Below, piece after piece: positions 11,420 to 23,744 of a stretch of DNA of 64,000 nt. The stretch is taken from NCBI RefSeq assembly GCF_002025205.1, contig NZ_CP019947.1, positions 2,828,001-2,892,000 on the forward strand, read 5' to 3'. Position numbers and translations under genes: made by a program. The DNA is from Pseudomonas sp. CC6-YY-74 (GTDB lineage: Bacteria > Pseudomonadota > Gammaproteobacteria > Pseudomonadales > Pseudomonadaceae). The notes beneath the pieces are model-generated. The model did no database searches. It saw only the letters and a list, made by a program, of their open reading frames with translations, and was not told the origin of the DNA. Positions within the stretch are counted from its first letter, which is position 1. Each line of letters starts with the position of its first letter.

Positions 11420-13414
11420 ATGCCAGCCTTGAAGTTTGCTCAACTGCGTTACCTGGCGCTGATTCTACTGGCTTGGCTGACAGTTTTTACCCTGACCCGC
11501 AGTGCCTTGCTACTCAGTCACCTCGGCGAAGCGGATCTCGGCTTGAGCGAACTCGCCCGTTTATACGCCACAGGTCTGGGCTATGACGTGGGCTTTGGGT
11601 TTTACGCGGCACTGCCGCTGGCCCTTTACCTGCTGCTCTGCCCACGGCGCACCTGGCAGCAGCGCTGGCACCGCGGCCTGCTACATGGCGTAGTGGCTGT
11701 CAGCCTGTTCGCCATGTTGTTTACCGCCGTGGCGGAGTGGCTGTTCTGGGACGAGTTCGGCGTGCGCTTCAACTTTATCGCCGTGGATTACCTGGTTTAC
11801 TCCGACGAGGTACTCAACAACATCCTCGAGTCTTATCCGATCTACCCGCTGCTGGCGGCTCTTGCCGTCATTGCTGCGGTTGCCGCCATGCTCTTGCGCA
11901 GCGCCACAGACGCCGCCCTCAACGCAGCGCTGCTGAGCTGGCGTGATACGCCATGGGCAGTAGCAGGGTTTGTCCTGGCGGCCTGCGTCAGCAGCCTGCT
12001 GCTCGACCAGGACTTCCCCCGCGGCACAGACGGCAATCCGTACCAACGCGAACTGGCGAGCAATGGCCCCTACCAATTCTTCGCGGCCTTTCGCAACAAT
12101 GAGCTGGATTACCCACAGTTCTACGCCAGCCTTAACCAGGACGAAATCGCCAAGCAGTTGCGCGCCGAGCTCAGCGAGCCCAACGCACGCTTTATCGGCA
12201 GCGAACCTATGGATATTCGCCGGCGGATCGATAATCCCGGCCTGGTACAGCGGCGCAACGTGGTACTGGTGACCATAGAGAGCCTCAGCGCCAAATACCT
12301 GGGCAGCTTCGGCGACACTCGCGGTCTGACCCCCAACCTCGACCGGCTACGCCAGCAGAGCCTGTTCTTCCCCAACTTCTACGCCACCGGCACCCGCACC
12401 GACCGCGGACTCGAGGCCATCAGCCTGTCGATGCCGCCGACGCCAGGGCGCTCTATCGTCAAACGCATCGGCCGTGAAAGCGGTTTCGCCAGCCTTGGCC
12501 AGCAATTCCAGGCCCTCGGCTACGACAGCGCCTTCGTCTATGGCGGGCGCGGTTATTTCGACAACATGAGCGCGTTTTTCCGCGGCAACGGTTACCGCGT
12601 GGTCGATCAGAGCAGCGTCAATGAGCACGATATCCACTTCAAGAATGCCTGGGGCATGTCAGACGAAGACCTCTACACGGAAACCTTGAAGCTGGCCGAC
12701 GCCGACCATGCCGCCGGCAAGCCGTTCTACCTGCAACTGATGACCACCTCCAACCACCGACCGTACACCTACCCGAGCGGGCGTATCGATATCCCATCGG
12801 GCTATGGCCGCGAAGGCGCCGTCAAGTACACCGACCATGCCATCGGCCTGTTTCTCGAGCAGGCGCGGCACAAACCCTGGTTTGCCAACACCCTGTTCGT
12901 CTTCGTTGCCGATCACACCGCCGGTAGCGCCGGCACCGAAGACCTGCCGGTGGCTAACTACCATATCCCGCTGTTCATCTACGCCCCGGCCTTTATCCCA
13001 CCACGCGAACATGCAGGCCTGACCAGCCAGATCGACCTGGCCCCGACCTTGTTGGGCCTGCTCAATGTCGACTACACCTCGACCTTCTTTGGCCGCAATG
13101 TACTACGCGCGGATGCAGCGCCAGGCCGCGCTCTGCTTGGCAATTACCAACACCTCGGTCTGTTCGATGGGCACGACCTGGCGATTCTCAGCCCACGCAA
13201 GCGCATGCGCCGCCACGCTGACGCCCTGGGTCTCAGCCACGAAGCGAGTGCCACGGCCGACGAGCCGCTGATCAAGCGCAATATCAGCTACTACCAGAGC
13301 GCCAGTTACGACTTCAGCCACCACCTGCTTGGCTGGCAGCAGACGCGCGCAACCGCCACCGAGCGACTCGCCGTCGCTCCGGCCCAGACCAAGGATCGTG
13401 ACCATGCGCTTTGA
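11420..13414 (+). CDS. LTA synthase-like sulfatase (LtaS/MdoB-type phosphotransferase family)
   Basis: A 664-residue inner-membrane protein: about five hydrophobic helices in the first 200 residues, then a large periplasmic alkaline-phosphatase/sulfatase fold. LtaS-type active-site residues are visible: E287 in VTIESLSAKYLG, nucleophile T327 in GTRTDRGLEAI, and metal ligands D498/H499 in FVFVADHTAG, plus TSNHRPY. The family transfers phosphoglycerol or phosphoethanolamine from phospholipids to glycans or lipids, releasing diacylglycerol; the actual acceptor here is unknown. ATG 11420 is preferred over 11372, which would fall at the predicted transcription start. The stop overlaps the PAP2 gene by 11 bases. 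A ColR-type box lies upstream. Confidence 0.87.
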   Translation: MPALKFAQLRYLALILLAWLTVFTLTRSALLLSHLGEADLGLSELARLYATGLGYDVGFGFYAALPLALYLLLCPRRTWQQRWHRGLLHGVVAVSLFAMLFTAVAEWLFWDEFGVRFNFIAVDYLVYSDEVLNNILESYPIYPLLAALAVIAAVAAMLLRSATDAALNAALLSWRDTPWAVAGFVLAACVSSLLLDQDFPRGTDGNPYQRELASNGPYQFFAAFRNNELDYPQFYASLNQDEIAKQLRAELSEPNARFIGSEPMDIRRRIDNPGLVQRRNVVLVTIESLSAKYLGSFGDTRGLTPNLDRLRQQSLFFPNFYATGTRTDRGLEAISLSMPPTPGRSIVKRIGRESGFASLGQQFQALGYDSAFVYGGRGYFDNMSAFFRGNGYRVVDQSSVNEHDIHFKNAWGMSDEDLYTETLKLADADHAAGKPFYLQLMTTSNHRPYTYPSGRIDIPSGYGREGAVKYTDHAIGLFLEQARHKPWFANTLFVFVADHTAGSAGTEDLPVANYHIPLFIYAPAFIPPREHAGLTSQIDLAPTLLGLLNVDYTSTFFGRNVLRADAAPGRALLGNYQHLGLFDGHDLAILSPRKRMRRHADALGLSHEASATADEPLIKRNISYYQSASYDFSHHLLGWQQTRATATERLAVAPAQTKDRDHAL

Positions 13415-14156
13415 ACTCCTCCCGGCCGCATCCAGGCCGTTCAACTTCCACCTGGGCTTCGGCCTGCCCCTCGCGCTGATGCTGCTGTTGTTGCTGGCAG
13501 ATCCAACTGCGCTGGACTTTGTCATTGCCCACTGGGCCTACGATCCACAGGCGGGCTTTATTGGTCGGCATAGTTGGTTTCTCGAAGACATCCTGCATGA
13601 CCGCGCCAAGCAGGCGGTGATCGCCATCGGCGTACTGGCCATTGTCGGTTTCGTGCTCAGCCTGCTAGTCGGGCGCTGGCGGGCATGGCGCCGCCCGCTG
13701 GGTTACCTGGTGCTGGCGATGGGGCTGTCGACCAGCTATGTGACGCCGTTGAAAGCCCTGACCGGCGTGCATTGCCCCTGGAGCCTCAGCGAATTTGGTG
13801 GCGAGGAAACTTACACACCACTGTTCAGCAGCCGCGCAGCAACCGAGCACCCCGGGCGCTGCTGGCCCGGTGGCCACGCTGGCGCGGGTTTCGCGCTGCT
13901 CGCGCTGTTCTTCGTCCTGCGCGACCGGCGCCCAGGTCTGGCCAGGGCAGCACTCGCCGTGGCCCTGATCTTGGGCATTACCTTCTCGGTCGGGCGCATG
14001 CTGCAGGGCGCGCACTTCTTCTCGCACAACCTGTGGACCGCGCTGTTCGACTGGCTGATCAGCCTGGGTTGCTACCGCCTGGTGCTATACCGGACGCCCC
14101 TCACTTCAGCCCTCAGTCTCAGAGTTCGAGCAGATACAGGCACAGCGACAGACTGA
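13404..14156 (+). CDS. PAP2-family membrane phosphatase
   Basis: A 250-residue multi-pass membrane protein with type 2 phosphatidic-acid-phosphatase motifs: K117 in the first motif (LKALTGVHCPW), H158 in CWPGGHAGAG, and R198/H204 in GRMLQGAHFFSHNL. The usual final Asp is replaced by H208. It probably removes phosphate from a lipid (phosphatidate, undecaprenyl pyrophosphate or lipid A type substrate) on the outer face of the inner membrane. ATG 13404 overlaps the sulfatase stop, so the two are translated together. Its last 38 bases overlap the end of the convergent AEC transporter. Confidence 0.87.
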   Translation: MRFELLPAASRPFNFHLGFGLPLALMLLLLLADPTALDFVIAHWAYDPQAGFIGRHSWFLEDILHDRAKQAVIAIGVLAIVGFVLSLLVGRWRAWRRPLGYLVLAMGLSTSYVTPLKALTGVHCPWSLSEFGGEETYTPLFSSRAATEHPGRCWPGGHAGAGFALLALFFVLRDRRPGLARAALAVALILGITFSVGRMLQGAHFFSHNLWTALFDWLISLGCYRLVLYRTPLTSALSLRVRADTGTATD

Positions 14157-15048
14157 GCAGCGAGCCAAGGGTCGAGAGCAAGATAGTGCTGGAGACCACT
14201 GCCGCCTCGCGGCGATAGAACTCGGCCAGCATATAGGGCCCAGTACCCGTCGGCAGGGCGCTCAGCAGCAAGGCCGCGGCGGCCCACAGGGGCGGCAGTT
14301 GCAGCACATGGAAAGCCAGTACCCAGGTAATCAATGGGTGAGCGATCAGCTTGATCAGCACCAGGGCGACGCTACCCTCGCTGCGCCCAACCTGCTTGTG
14401 GGCCAGAAACAGGCCGAGGGAAATCAGCGCACAGGGCGCGGTGGCACTGGCCAGCAAGTCGATAAAACGGTGCAGCGGCGCGGGCAGCGCTTGGCCGCCC
14501 AGCGCCCACAGACCGCCAAGCAACGGCGCAACGACCAGCGGATTCTTGATCAATGCAATCAGCACCTTGGCCGTCGCACGCCGCAGGCTCTTTTCATCCT
14601 GCAGGGCGACCTCGATACACACCACCGCCAGGGCAAACAGCACACAGATCACGATCAGGCTGGCGATCAGCGCTGGCTGCAGTCCCTCGTCACCGAAAAC
14701 CAGCAGACACAACGGAATGCCCATATAGCCGGTATTGGCGTAAGACGCGCTAAGTCCCTGGATGCTGGCATCGGCCAAATTACCGACCCGACGCAGGCGC
14801 CAGCACAGCGTCAGCAGGAACACCAGCAAGGTGCCCAGGCTATAGGCGAGGATGAACTGCGGCTGCCAGATCTGCGTCCAGACCGCCGTGGCCGTGGCCT
14901 CGAACAGCAACGCTGGCAAGCATAGCCAGACCACCAGGCGGTTGATTTCCGAGGCGGCGCTCGGCCCAAGAACGCCCGTGCGGCGGCACAAGTAGCCGGC
15001 CAGGATCAGAGCAAAAATAGGCAGAATAACGTTGAACACCGAAGCCAT
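14119..15048 (-). CDS. AEC family transporter (auxin efflux carrier / malonate permease type)
   Basis: A 309-residue inner-membrane transporter with ten predicted helices in two halves. It begins MASVFNVILPIFALILAGYL and carries the conserved SASYANTGYMGIPL motif in the first half and LLSALPTGTGPYMLAE in the second, both typical of AEC permeases. Substrate cannot be read from the sequence; homologues move malonate or other small organic acids. ATG 15048 chosen; an in-frame GTG at 15060 is possible. Single gene, convergent with the PAP2 gene and overlapping its 3' end. Confidence 0.88.
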   Translation of the reverse strand: MASVFNVILPIFALILAGYLCRRTGVLGPSAASEINRLVVWLCLPALLFEATATAVWTQIWQPQFILAYSLGTLLVFLLTLCWRLRRVGNLADASIQGLSASYANTGYMGIPLCLLVFGDEGLQPALIASLIVICVLFALAVVCIEVALQDEKSLRRATAKVLIALIKNPLVVAPLLGGLWALGGQALPAPLHRFIDLLASATAPCALISLGLFLAHKQVGRSEGSVALVLIKLIAHPLITWVLAFHVLQLPPLWAAAALLLSALPTGTGPYMLAEFYRREAAVVSSTILLSTLGSLLSLSLCLYLLEL

Positions 15049-15154
15049 GAAGCCGACCACCTACGAGCAAAGTGATCGCGCAGACTAAGGGCAGCAGGTC
15101 TACGCGTCTAATCGCAATTTGCTCGCATCAGCGCAGCTCAGCCTATCCGCGTGC

Positions 15155-16105
15155 TCAGCCAGCCGGCTCCGGCCAGAACGCGCGAATGCCGGCGACACCC
15201 TGAGCACCCGCTTGCCATGCCTGCGCCAAATCCTGCGGACCGACACCGCCAAGCAGGTAGGTCGGCTGATTGAAACTGCGCAGCAGTTCGCCGGCCACAA
15301 CCCAACCCAGCGCCGGTGCATCAGGGTGAGTCTGGGTGGCCTGCAGCGGCGACAGGGTGACAAAATCCACGCCCATCTGCGTTGCCAGTGCCAGCTCTTG
15401 CGCCGAATGACAGGACGCCGCCAACCAACGCCCCTGGGCCAATGGTCGGCCCTTGCCGGCATATCGGCGCAGCTGCTCGGCGGTCAGGTGCCAGCCCGCG
15501 GCGGGAAAATCCCCCAACCACTCCAGCGGCCCCTTGAGCATCAGCTGCGCCCTGCCCGCGCAGAGCCCCTGGATATCCAGGGCCAAGTCACGGTACTGGG
15601 CATCGAACATACCCGGCGCACGCAGCTGGACCAGCCGAATGCCGGCGGCCAGCGCCGCGCGCACCCCCTGTAACAACGCCTGCGGGGTCAGTCCCTCTGG
15701 CGTGATCAGGTAGCGGTCGGGCAAACGGGCAGCGGCAATGATCGGCTGGTTCGCCGCCGGAAACTGATACTCGGCCAACTGCCGCGGACCGACCCAGGCC
15801 AGCGGCTGGCCTTCGGCACCGTGGGGTTCGCCAACGAAGGCCGACACCTCCCAGACATCCAGCAACACCTGCTTGTCCGGGTAATCGTGATGCACCTGAA
15901 TCAATGGCCGCGCTTCAGTCGGGCGAATCCCCAGCTCCTCCTCCAGCTCGCGAGCCAGGGCGGCCTCCACCGCCTCGCCGGGCTCGACCTTGCCGCCGGG
16001 AAACTCCCACAGCCCGCCTTGGTGCCTGTCGTCCGGGCGCTTGGCAATCAGGATACGGCCATCCGCCGCACGGATCACCGCGGCGGCTACATGAATGCGT
16101 TTCAC
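15155..16105 (-). CDS. Nudix hydrolase fused to a thiamine-phosphate-synthase-like domain
   Basis: A 316-residue two-domain protein. Residues 1-130 are a MutT-type Nudix domain with the box [20 protein letters not shown] (GX5EX7REUXEEXGU). Residues about 135-316 form a ThiE-like barrel with [24 protein letters not shown] and [10 protein letters not shown]. MutT removes oxidised dGTP from the nucleotide pool; the C-terminal domain's reaction in these fusions is unproven. Start GTG 16105 overlaps the GST stop as GTGA, and ATG alternatives lie too far inside. PAO1 PA4400 has the same architecture as I recall. Confidence 0.9.
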   Translation of the reverse strand: MKRIHVAAAVIRAADGRILIAKRPDDRHQGGLWEFPGGKVEPGEAVEAALARELEEELGIRPTEARPLIQVHHDYPDKQVLLDVWEVSAFVGEPHGAEGQPLAWVGPRQLAEYQFPAANQPIIAAARLPDRYLITPEGLTPQALLQGVRAALAAGIRLVQLRAPGMFDAQYRDLALDIQGLCAGRAQLMLKGPLEWLGDFPAAGWHLTAEQLRRYAGKGRPLAQGRWLAASCHSAQELALATQMGVDFVTLSPLQATQTHPDAPALGWVVAGELLRSFNQPTYLLGGVGPQDLAQAWQAGAQGVAGIRAFWPEPAG

Positions 16106-16734
16106 TCCAACTGCTCCGCCTGAGCCGCCTGATACCAGCGCAGGAATGCCGGCCACTGATAGACCGTGGCCACATACGCCGCCGCCACCTCGGGCAACGC
16201 CACCCGATAACTGCGCAGCCGAGCCGCAACAGGCGCGAAGAAGGCATCCGCCAGGCTGGCGCGGCCGAACAGGAAGGGGCCGCCCTCACCGAAGTTGCCA
16301 CGGCACTCGGCCCAGAGCGCACAGATGCGGCGGATATCGGCCTCGGCATCAGCCGGCATCTCGGCCAGTGCCTGATCGCGCTTGAGGTCCATCGGCAGAT
16401 GCGTGCGCAGCGCCGCAAAACCGCTGTGCATCTCGGCACAGACACTGCGCGCCACCGCGCGGGCGTATTCGCCGCGCGGCCATAGGTGAGCCTCGGGGAA
16501 GCTTTCGGCGAGGTATTCGCCAATCGCCAAGGAGTCCCACACCGGCCCCTCTTCGGTCTGCAGCAGCGGCACCTTACCGGTCGGCGAATGCACAAGGATG
16601 CGCGCACGGGTGTCCGGGCGATCGAGTGGGATCAGTACTTCGCTATACGCAGCCTCGGCCAGCTCCATGGCCAAGGCGGCGCGCAGCGACCAGGACGAAT
16701 AGGTTTTGTTGCCGATGATCAGAACCAGGGACAT
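16102..16734 (-). CDS. Glutathione S-transferase family protein
   Basis: A 210-residue cytosolic protein with a thioredoxin-like N-terminal domain ([18 protein letters not shown], the S/T of the YSSWS segment being the probable glutathione-activating position; [22 protein letters not shown] for the gamma-Glu site) and a helical C-domain ending in [10 protein letters not shown]. It belongs to the GST group near maleylacetoacetate isomerase-like enzymes; substrate unknown. ATG 16734 has a ribosome-binding AAGGAGT upstream. Its stop overlaps the Nudix/ThiE gene start, so they form an operon. Corresponds in position to PAO1 PA4401. Confidence 0.9.
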   Translation of the reverse strand: MSLVLIIGNKTYSSWSLRAALAMELAEAAYSEVLIPLDRPDTRARILVHSPTGKVPLLQTEEGPVWDSLAIGEYLAESFPEAHLWPRGEYARAVARSVCAEMHSGFAALRTHLPMDLKRDQALAEMPADAEADIRRICALWAECRGNFGEGGPFLFGRASLADAFFAPVAARLRSYRVALPEVAAAYVATVYQWPAFLRWYQAAQAEQLE

Positions 16735-16806
16735 GGGGGCACTCCTTGCGTGATGCGGTTGCTGAAGGGTCAATGGACATTAGGACGCAGCGCCGCTCAA
16801 TAGCAA

Positions 16807-16842
16807 ATTCCCATTGTTCATGCCCCCATGAACAATGGGAAT
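16807..16842. repeat. Perfect 15-bp-arm inverted repeat between argJ and the GST gene
   Basis: ATTCCCATTGTTCAT at 16807-16821 is the exact reverse complement of ATGAACAATGGGAAT at 16828-16842, with loop GCCCCC. No T-run follows, so a classical terminator is not evident. It is AT-richer than its surroundings. It could be an operator for the GST-Nudix operon, an RNA-stabilising hairpin after argJ, or a dispersed repeat. Confidence 0.65.
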
Positions 16843-16858
16843 ATTCGACGCCGCTCGC

Positions 16859-16887
16859 GCCTACCTTGCGCGCTAAAGGCGGTAGGC
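16859..16887. repeat. Inverted repeat immediately downstream of argJ
   Basis: GCCTACC at 16859-16865 pairs with GGTAGGC at 16881-16887 around a 15-base GC-rich loop, 6 bases past the argJ stop. It may serve as the 3' hairpin of the argJ transcript. No poly-T tract is seen, so intrinsic termination is uncertain. Confidence 0.5.
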
Positions 16888-16892
16888 TGCGC

Positions 16893-18110
16893 TCAAGTCC
16901 GATATTCGGCGTTGATCTTCACGTACTCGTGGGACAGGTCGGTGGTCCAGATCGTCTCGCTGCAGGTGCCACGCCCCAGTTCGATGCGAATAGTGATTTC
17001 CGCTTGGGCCATCACCGCCGCGCCCTGCTCTTCGGTGTAGCTGGCCGCACGGCAGCCATGGCTGGCAATGCACACGTCGCCGAGGAACACGTCGATCAGG
17101 TTGACATCCAACTGCGCCACACCGGCACGGCCGACGGCGGCGAGGATGCGCCCCCAGTTCGGGTCGGAGGCGAACAGCGCGGTCTTGATCAGCGGGGAAT
17201 GGGCCACGGCATAACCGACGTCCAGACACTCCTGGTAAGTCGCCCCGCCATTGACCTGCACGGTGACGAACTTGGTCGCGCCTTCGCCGTCACGCACGAT
17301 GGCCTGGGCCACCTCCATGCACACATCGAACACCGCCTGTTTGAGTGCGGCGAACAGCGCGCCGCTGGCCTGGGTAATCTCCTCCAGCGGCGCCTGGCCA
17401 GTGGCGATCAACATGCAGCAATCGTTGGTCGAGGTGTCACCATCGATGGTGATGCGGTTAAACGACTTGTTCGCCGCATCGCGCAGCAAGTCCTGCAACA
17501 CACCCTGGCTGACCTTGGCGTCGGTCGCGATATAACCGAGCATGGTCGCCATGTTCGGCTTGATCATCCCGGCACCCTTGCTGATGCCGGTGACGGTGAC
17601 GGTCACCCCGTCATGCACGAACTGACGGCTGGCGCCCTTGGGCAGGGTGTCGGTGGTCATGATGCCGCTGGCCGCTTCAGCCCAGTGGTCCGCGTCCAGA
17701 TCGTCCAAAGCCGCCTGCAAGGCGCCTTCGATCTTCTCCACCGGCAAGGGCTCGCCGATCACCCCGGTGGAAAACGGCAGCACCGCCCCCTCCTCGACAC
17801 CGGCCAGCTGCGCCAGGCTGGCGCAGCTGCGCCTGGCATTCTGCAAGCCGGGCTCGCCGGTGCCGGCGTTGGCATTGCCGGTATTGGTCAGCAGGTAGCG
17901 CACGCTACCCAGGACACGCTTTCTCGCCAGGATCACCGGTGCCGCACAGAAGGCATTGAGGGTGAACACCCCGGCCACGCTGGAGCCTTCGGCGCAGCGC
18001 ATGACTACCACATCCTTGCGCCCGGGGCGCTTGATGCCAGCCGAAGCGATGCCCAGCTCGAAACCTGGAACCGGGTGCAGGGTAGACAGCGGGCCAAGAC
18101 CAACAGCCAT
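16893..18110 (-). CDS. argJ: Bifunctional glutamate N-acetyltransferase / N-acetylglutamate synthase ArgJ
   Basis: Ornithine acetyltransferase that moves the acetyl group from N-acetylornithine to glutamate in the cyclic arginine pathway. The 405-residue precursor self-cleaves at the conserved [14 protein letters not shown] site, Thr being the N-terminal nucleophile of the beta chain. Supporting segments are [31 protein letters not shown] and the C-terminal [16 protein letters not shown]. Start ATG 18110 gives [20 protein letters not shown] as in relatives. It follows secA after a strong terminator and precedes the GST gene, the PAO1 order. Confidence 0.97.
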   Translation of the reverse strand: MAVGLGPLSTLHPVPGFELGIASAGIKRPGRKDVVVMRCAEGSSVAGVFTLNAFCAAPVILARKRVLGSVRYLLTNTGNANAGTGEPGLQNARRSCASLAQLAGVEEGAVLPFSTGVIGEPLPVEKIEGALQAALDDLDADHWAEAASGIMTTDTLPKGASRQFVHDGVTVTVTGISKGAGMIKPNMATMLGYIATDAKVSQGVLQDLLRDAANKSFNRITIDGDTSTNDCCMLIATGQAPLEEITQASGALFAALKQAVFDVCMEVAQAIVRDGEGATKFVTVQVNGGATYQECLDVGYAVAHSPLIKTALFASDPNWGRILAAVGRAGVAQLDVNLIDVFLGDVCIASHGCRAASYTEEQGAAVMAQAEITIRIELGRGTCSETIWTTDLSHEYVKINAEYRT

Positions 18111-18170
18111 AGGGTGTGCTCCTTGAGGGATTTAAGTGTCGCGCCACTGGACGCGACCGAATTCGATGGC

Positions 18171-18205
18171 AAAACGCCGCGAGCGGCTAAGCCGTTCGCG
18201 GCGTT
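18171..18205 (-). terminator. Rho-independent terminator of secA
   Basis: On the minus strand AACGCCGCGAACGGC (from 18205) pairs with GCCGCTCGCGGCGTT (to 18173) with one mismatch and a 3-base loop, followed by TTTT. It lies about 100 bp beyond the secA stop and just upstream of argJ. Confidence 0.8.
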
Positions 18206-18251
18206 GTAGGTAGCGTGAGGCATCTACCCATCCAACCGGGTGACCAACAGG

Positions 18252-18296
18252 CCGTTGAGAAACCTAGCGCGCGAAGCCCGCAGTAGTTTATCAACG
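18252..18296. repeat. Short hairpin repeat resembling the ends of the 2457-2648 element
   Basis: CCGTTGAGAAAC at 18252-18263 faces GTTTATCAACG near 18286-18296, giving arms GTTGAxAAAC. Both ends resemble the CCGTTGAAAAAC / CCGTTGGAAAAC ends of the 192-bp element upstream of panE. It may be a collapsed relative or a separate small palindrome just after the secA stop. Confidence 0.4.
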
Positions 18297-18302
18297 CGTC
18301 TG

Positions 18303-21038
<2,736 letters not shown>

Positions 21039-21155
21039 ATAGGCAGGGTCTTCCACGCGTATGGATGGAGGGCGGCCCATGAGTCGCCCATGCAGCCCTC
21101 ATGGCTGCGTGCGAAGGGGGCATTCTACCCGGAAACGGCGATGAAGAAAGCGGCG

Positions 21156-22082
21156 TTATTCGACGTCGCTGACTCGAGCGATATAGCTGGTGGGGTTGAC
21201 CACCCGGCCATTTTGACTGACTTCGAAATGCACATGGGAACCGGTAGAGCGGCCGGTGCTACCAACCTTGGCGATAACCTGACCGCGCTGCACCAGATCG
21301 CCAACCTGCACCAGATTGCGCTGATTATGCGCATACAAGGTGACGTAACCATCGACATGGCTGATTTCCACGGCATTACCGTAGCCGGAGCGGCGGCTTG
21401 CCGCGGTCACGACGCCCGCTGCCACGGCGATCACATCACTGCCGGCCTTGGCGGCGAAGTCCACGCCCTTATGCACGCTCAAACGCCCGTTCATGGGGTC
21501 GGTACGCCGGCCGAACGGCGATGATATATAGCCTTGCAATACCGGGCGCCCCGCAAGATATTCGGCTTCATGGAGCTGGCGATCGGCGAGCAGCTGCTCC
21601 AGCACCTCGAGCTGCTGCTCACGGCTGTCCAGGCGCAGGGCCAGATCATCGAGGGTGCTGATGAATGACGGCGGAGAATAGGCTGAGCCACCGAACAGCT
21701 CTTCGGGACCGCCCTGACCCACGCTCAAGGAAAAATCGAATTCACTGGCATCCAGCTCGGCCAGCTCGGTCAAGCGCTCGCCCAGTGCATCCAGACGGGT
21801 CAAGCGGGCCTGCAACTCGGCAACATGGGCGGCGAAAGCATCCAATTGACGCTGCGCTTTGACCCGCACCGCGCCCACTTCCGCACGCTGCCGATCCAGC
21901 GCCGCGCTCAATTGCGCGCTGCCTGGCGCGTTTTCCACTTGCGGCACGACCCACGCCCCCACTGCGACCCCACCGCCAAGCACCGCCACGATCAGCATGA
22001 GCAGCGCAACCAGCAACCAACGTAAATCCAGGCTCAGTGAGCGCGCGGCTCCGTGACTCCGATTGAGTAAAATAATGTGCAT
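21156..22082 (-). CDS. M23 family metallopeptidase (membrane-anchored LytM-type)
   Basis: A 308-residue protein: one N-terminal membrane helix (about 22-46), a periplasmic coiled coil (about 55-125), then a LytM/M23 domain with zinc-binding HKGVDFAAKAG and GSHVHFEVSQNGR. Such proteins either cleave peptidoglycan cross-bridges or act as cell-separation regulators. The presence of the H-x3-D and HxH motifs suggests catalytic competence. ATG 22082 gives MHIILLNRSHGAARS. It sits between lpxC and secA as in PAO1 (PA4404), divergent from dciA. Confidence 0.9.
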   Translation of the reverse strand: MHIILLNRSHGAARSLSLDLRWLLVALLMLIVAVLGGGVAVGAWVVPQVENAPGSAQLSAALDRQRAEVGAVRVKAQRQLDAFAAHVAELQARLTRLDALGERLTELAELDASEFDFSLSVGQGGPEELFGGSAYSPPSFISTLDDLALRLDSREQQLEVLEQLLADRQLHEAEYLAGRPVLQGYISSPFGRRTDPMNGRLSVHKGVDFAAKAGSDVIAVAAGVVTAASRRSGYGNAVEISHVDGYVTLYAHNQRNLVQVGDLVQRGQVIAKVGSTGRSTGSHVHFEVSQNGRVVNPTSYIARVSDVE

Positions 22083-22163
22083 GGCTTCCCCATTAAGGCA
22101 GAGCCAAAGTCGGCGGCAGAGAGTCTGCTACCATGGCGGCTCCACAATTTCAGGCGTCCTGCC

Positions 22164-22619
22164 ATGACGTTTCGTCCCTTGCCGGCCAAAGCACCCGCCG
22201 CACTAATGCGCGAAGCGAAGCCTTTGAGAGCGCTGTTTAGTCAGGCGCAACGCATCGATCACCTGCAGCACTTACTTGAAAGCCAGCTACAACCCGCGGC
22301 CCGCGAACACTGCCATGTAGCATCCTGGCGCGAGGGTTGCCTGCTTCTTATCGTCACCGATGGCCACTGGGCCACCCGCTTGCGTTATCAGCAACGTCGC
22401 CTGCTCAGGCAGCTGCAGACACTCGAAGAGTTCGCGACATTAACTAAGATCCTGTTCAAGGTGCAACCGCCAACTGCTGAAAGGCGTGCACCCGGTCGCA
22501 CAATCAGCCTATCCAGCAGCGCTGCCGAGAACATCCAGGCCACTGCAGACGGCATAACCGACCCCAAACTGCGCGCCGCCCTGGAGCGACTGGCCAAGCA
22601 CGGCCAACCCCGCGAATAG
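22164..22619 (+). CDS. dciA: DciA family protein (DUF721), replicative helicase loader
   Basis: A 151-residue DUF721 protein. The N-terminal part (REAKPLRALFSQAQRIDHLQHLL ... LQPAAREHCHVASWREGCLLLIVTDGHWATRLRYQQRRLLRQL) is the KH-like domain of DciA, the ancestral bacterial protein that helps load DnaB on DNA. The C-terminus is short and variable. ATG 22164 is chosen since upstream codons are not conserved. It is the only rightward gene in the 18-40 kb region, squeezed between the M23 peptidase and lpxC; PAO1 PA4405 occupies the same spot. Confidence 0.85.
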   Translation: MTFRPLPAKAPAALMREAKPLRALFSQAQRIDHLQHLLESQLQPAAREHCHVASWREGCLLLIVTDGHWATRLRYQQRRLLRQLQTLEEFATLTKILFKVQPPTAERRAPGRTISLSSSAAENIQATADGITDPKLRAALERLAKHGQPRE

Positions 22620-22667
22620 CACCAAAACAAGCTGGGCCATGGCGAATGGTTTGCGGCTGTTTTGCAG

Positions 22668-22695
22668 AAAAAAGAAGCCACCCTAGGGTGGCTTC
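22668..22695 (-). terminator. Rho-independent terminator of lpxC
   Basis: Perfect palindrome GAAGCCACCC-TA-GGGTGGCTTC at 22674-22695. On the minus strand it is followed by TTTTTT (22673-22668), 25 bp past the lpxC stop. It marks the end of the dcw transcription unit and may also stop dciA transcription from the other side. Confidence 0.88.
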
Positions 22696-22720
22696 ATAAA
22701 CAAAGGGAGAGAGTTTTTAC

Positions 22721-23672
<952 letters not shown>

Positions 23673-23744
23673 CAATGGCCGGCGATAATAGCAGAACCGG
23701 CCTTTGCTGAACACCAATCGCCCCAATACTCCTGATACATGCCA

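Noticed and set aside
16746..18209. A 487-codon plus-strand frame opposite argJ
   Set aside because: Same type of shadow; argJ is intact on the other strand.
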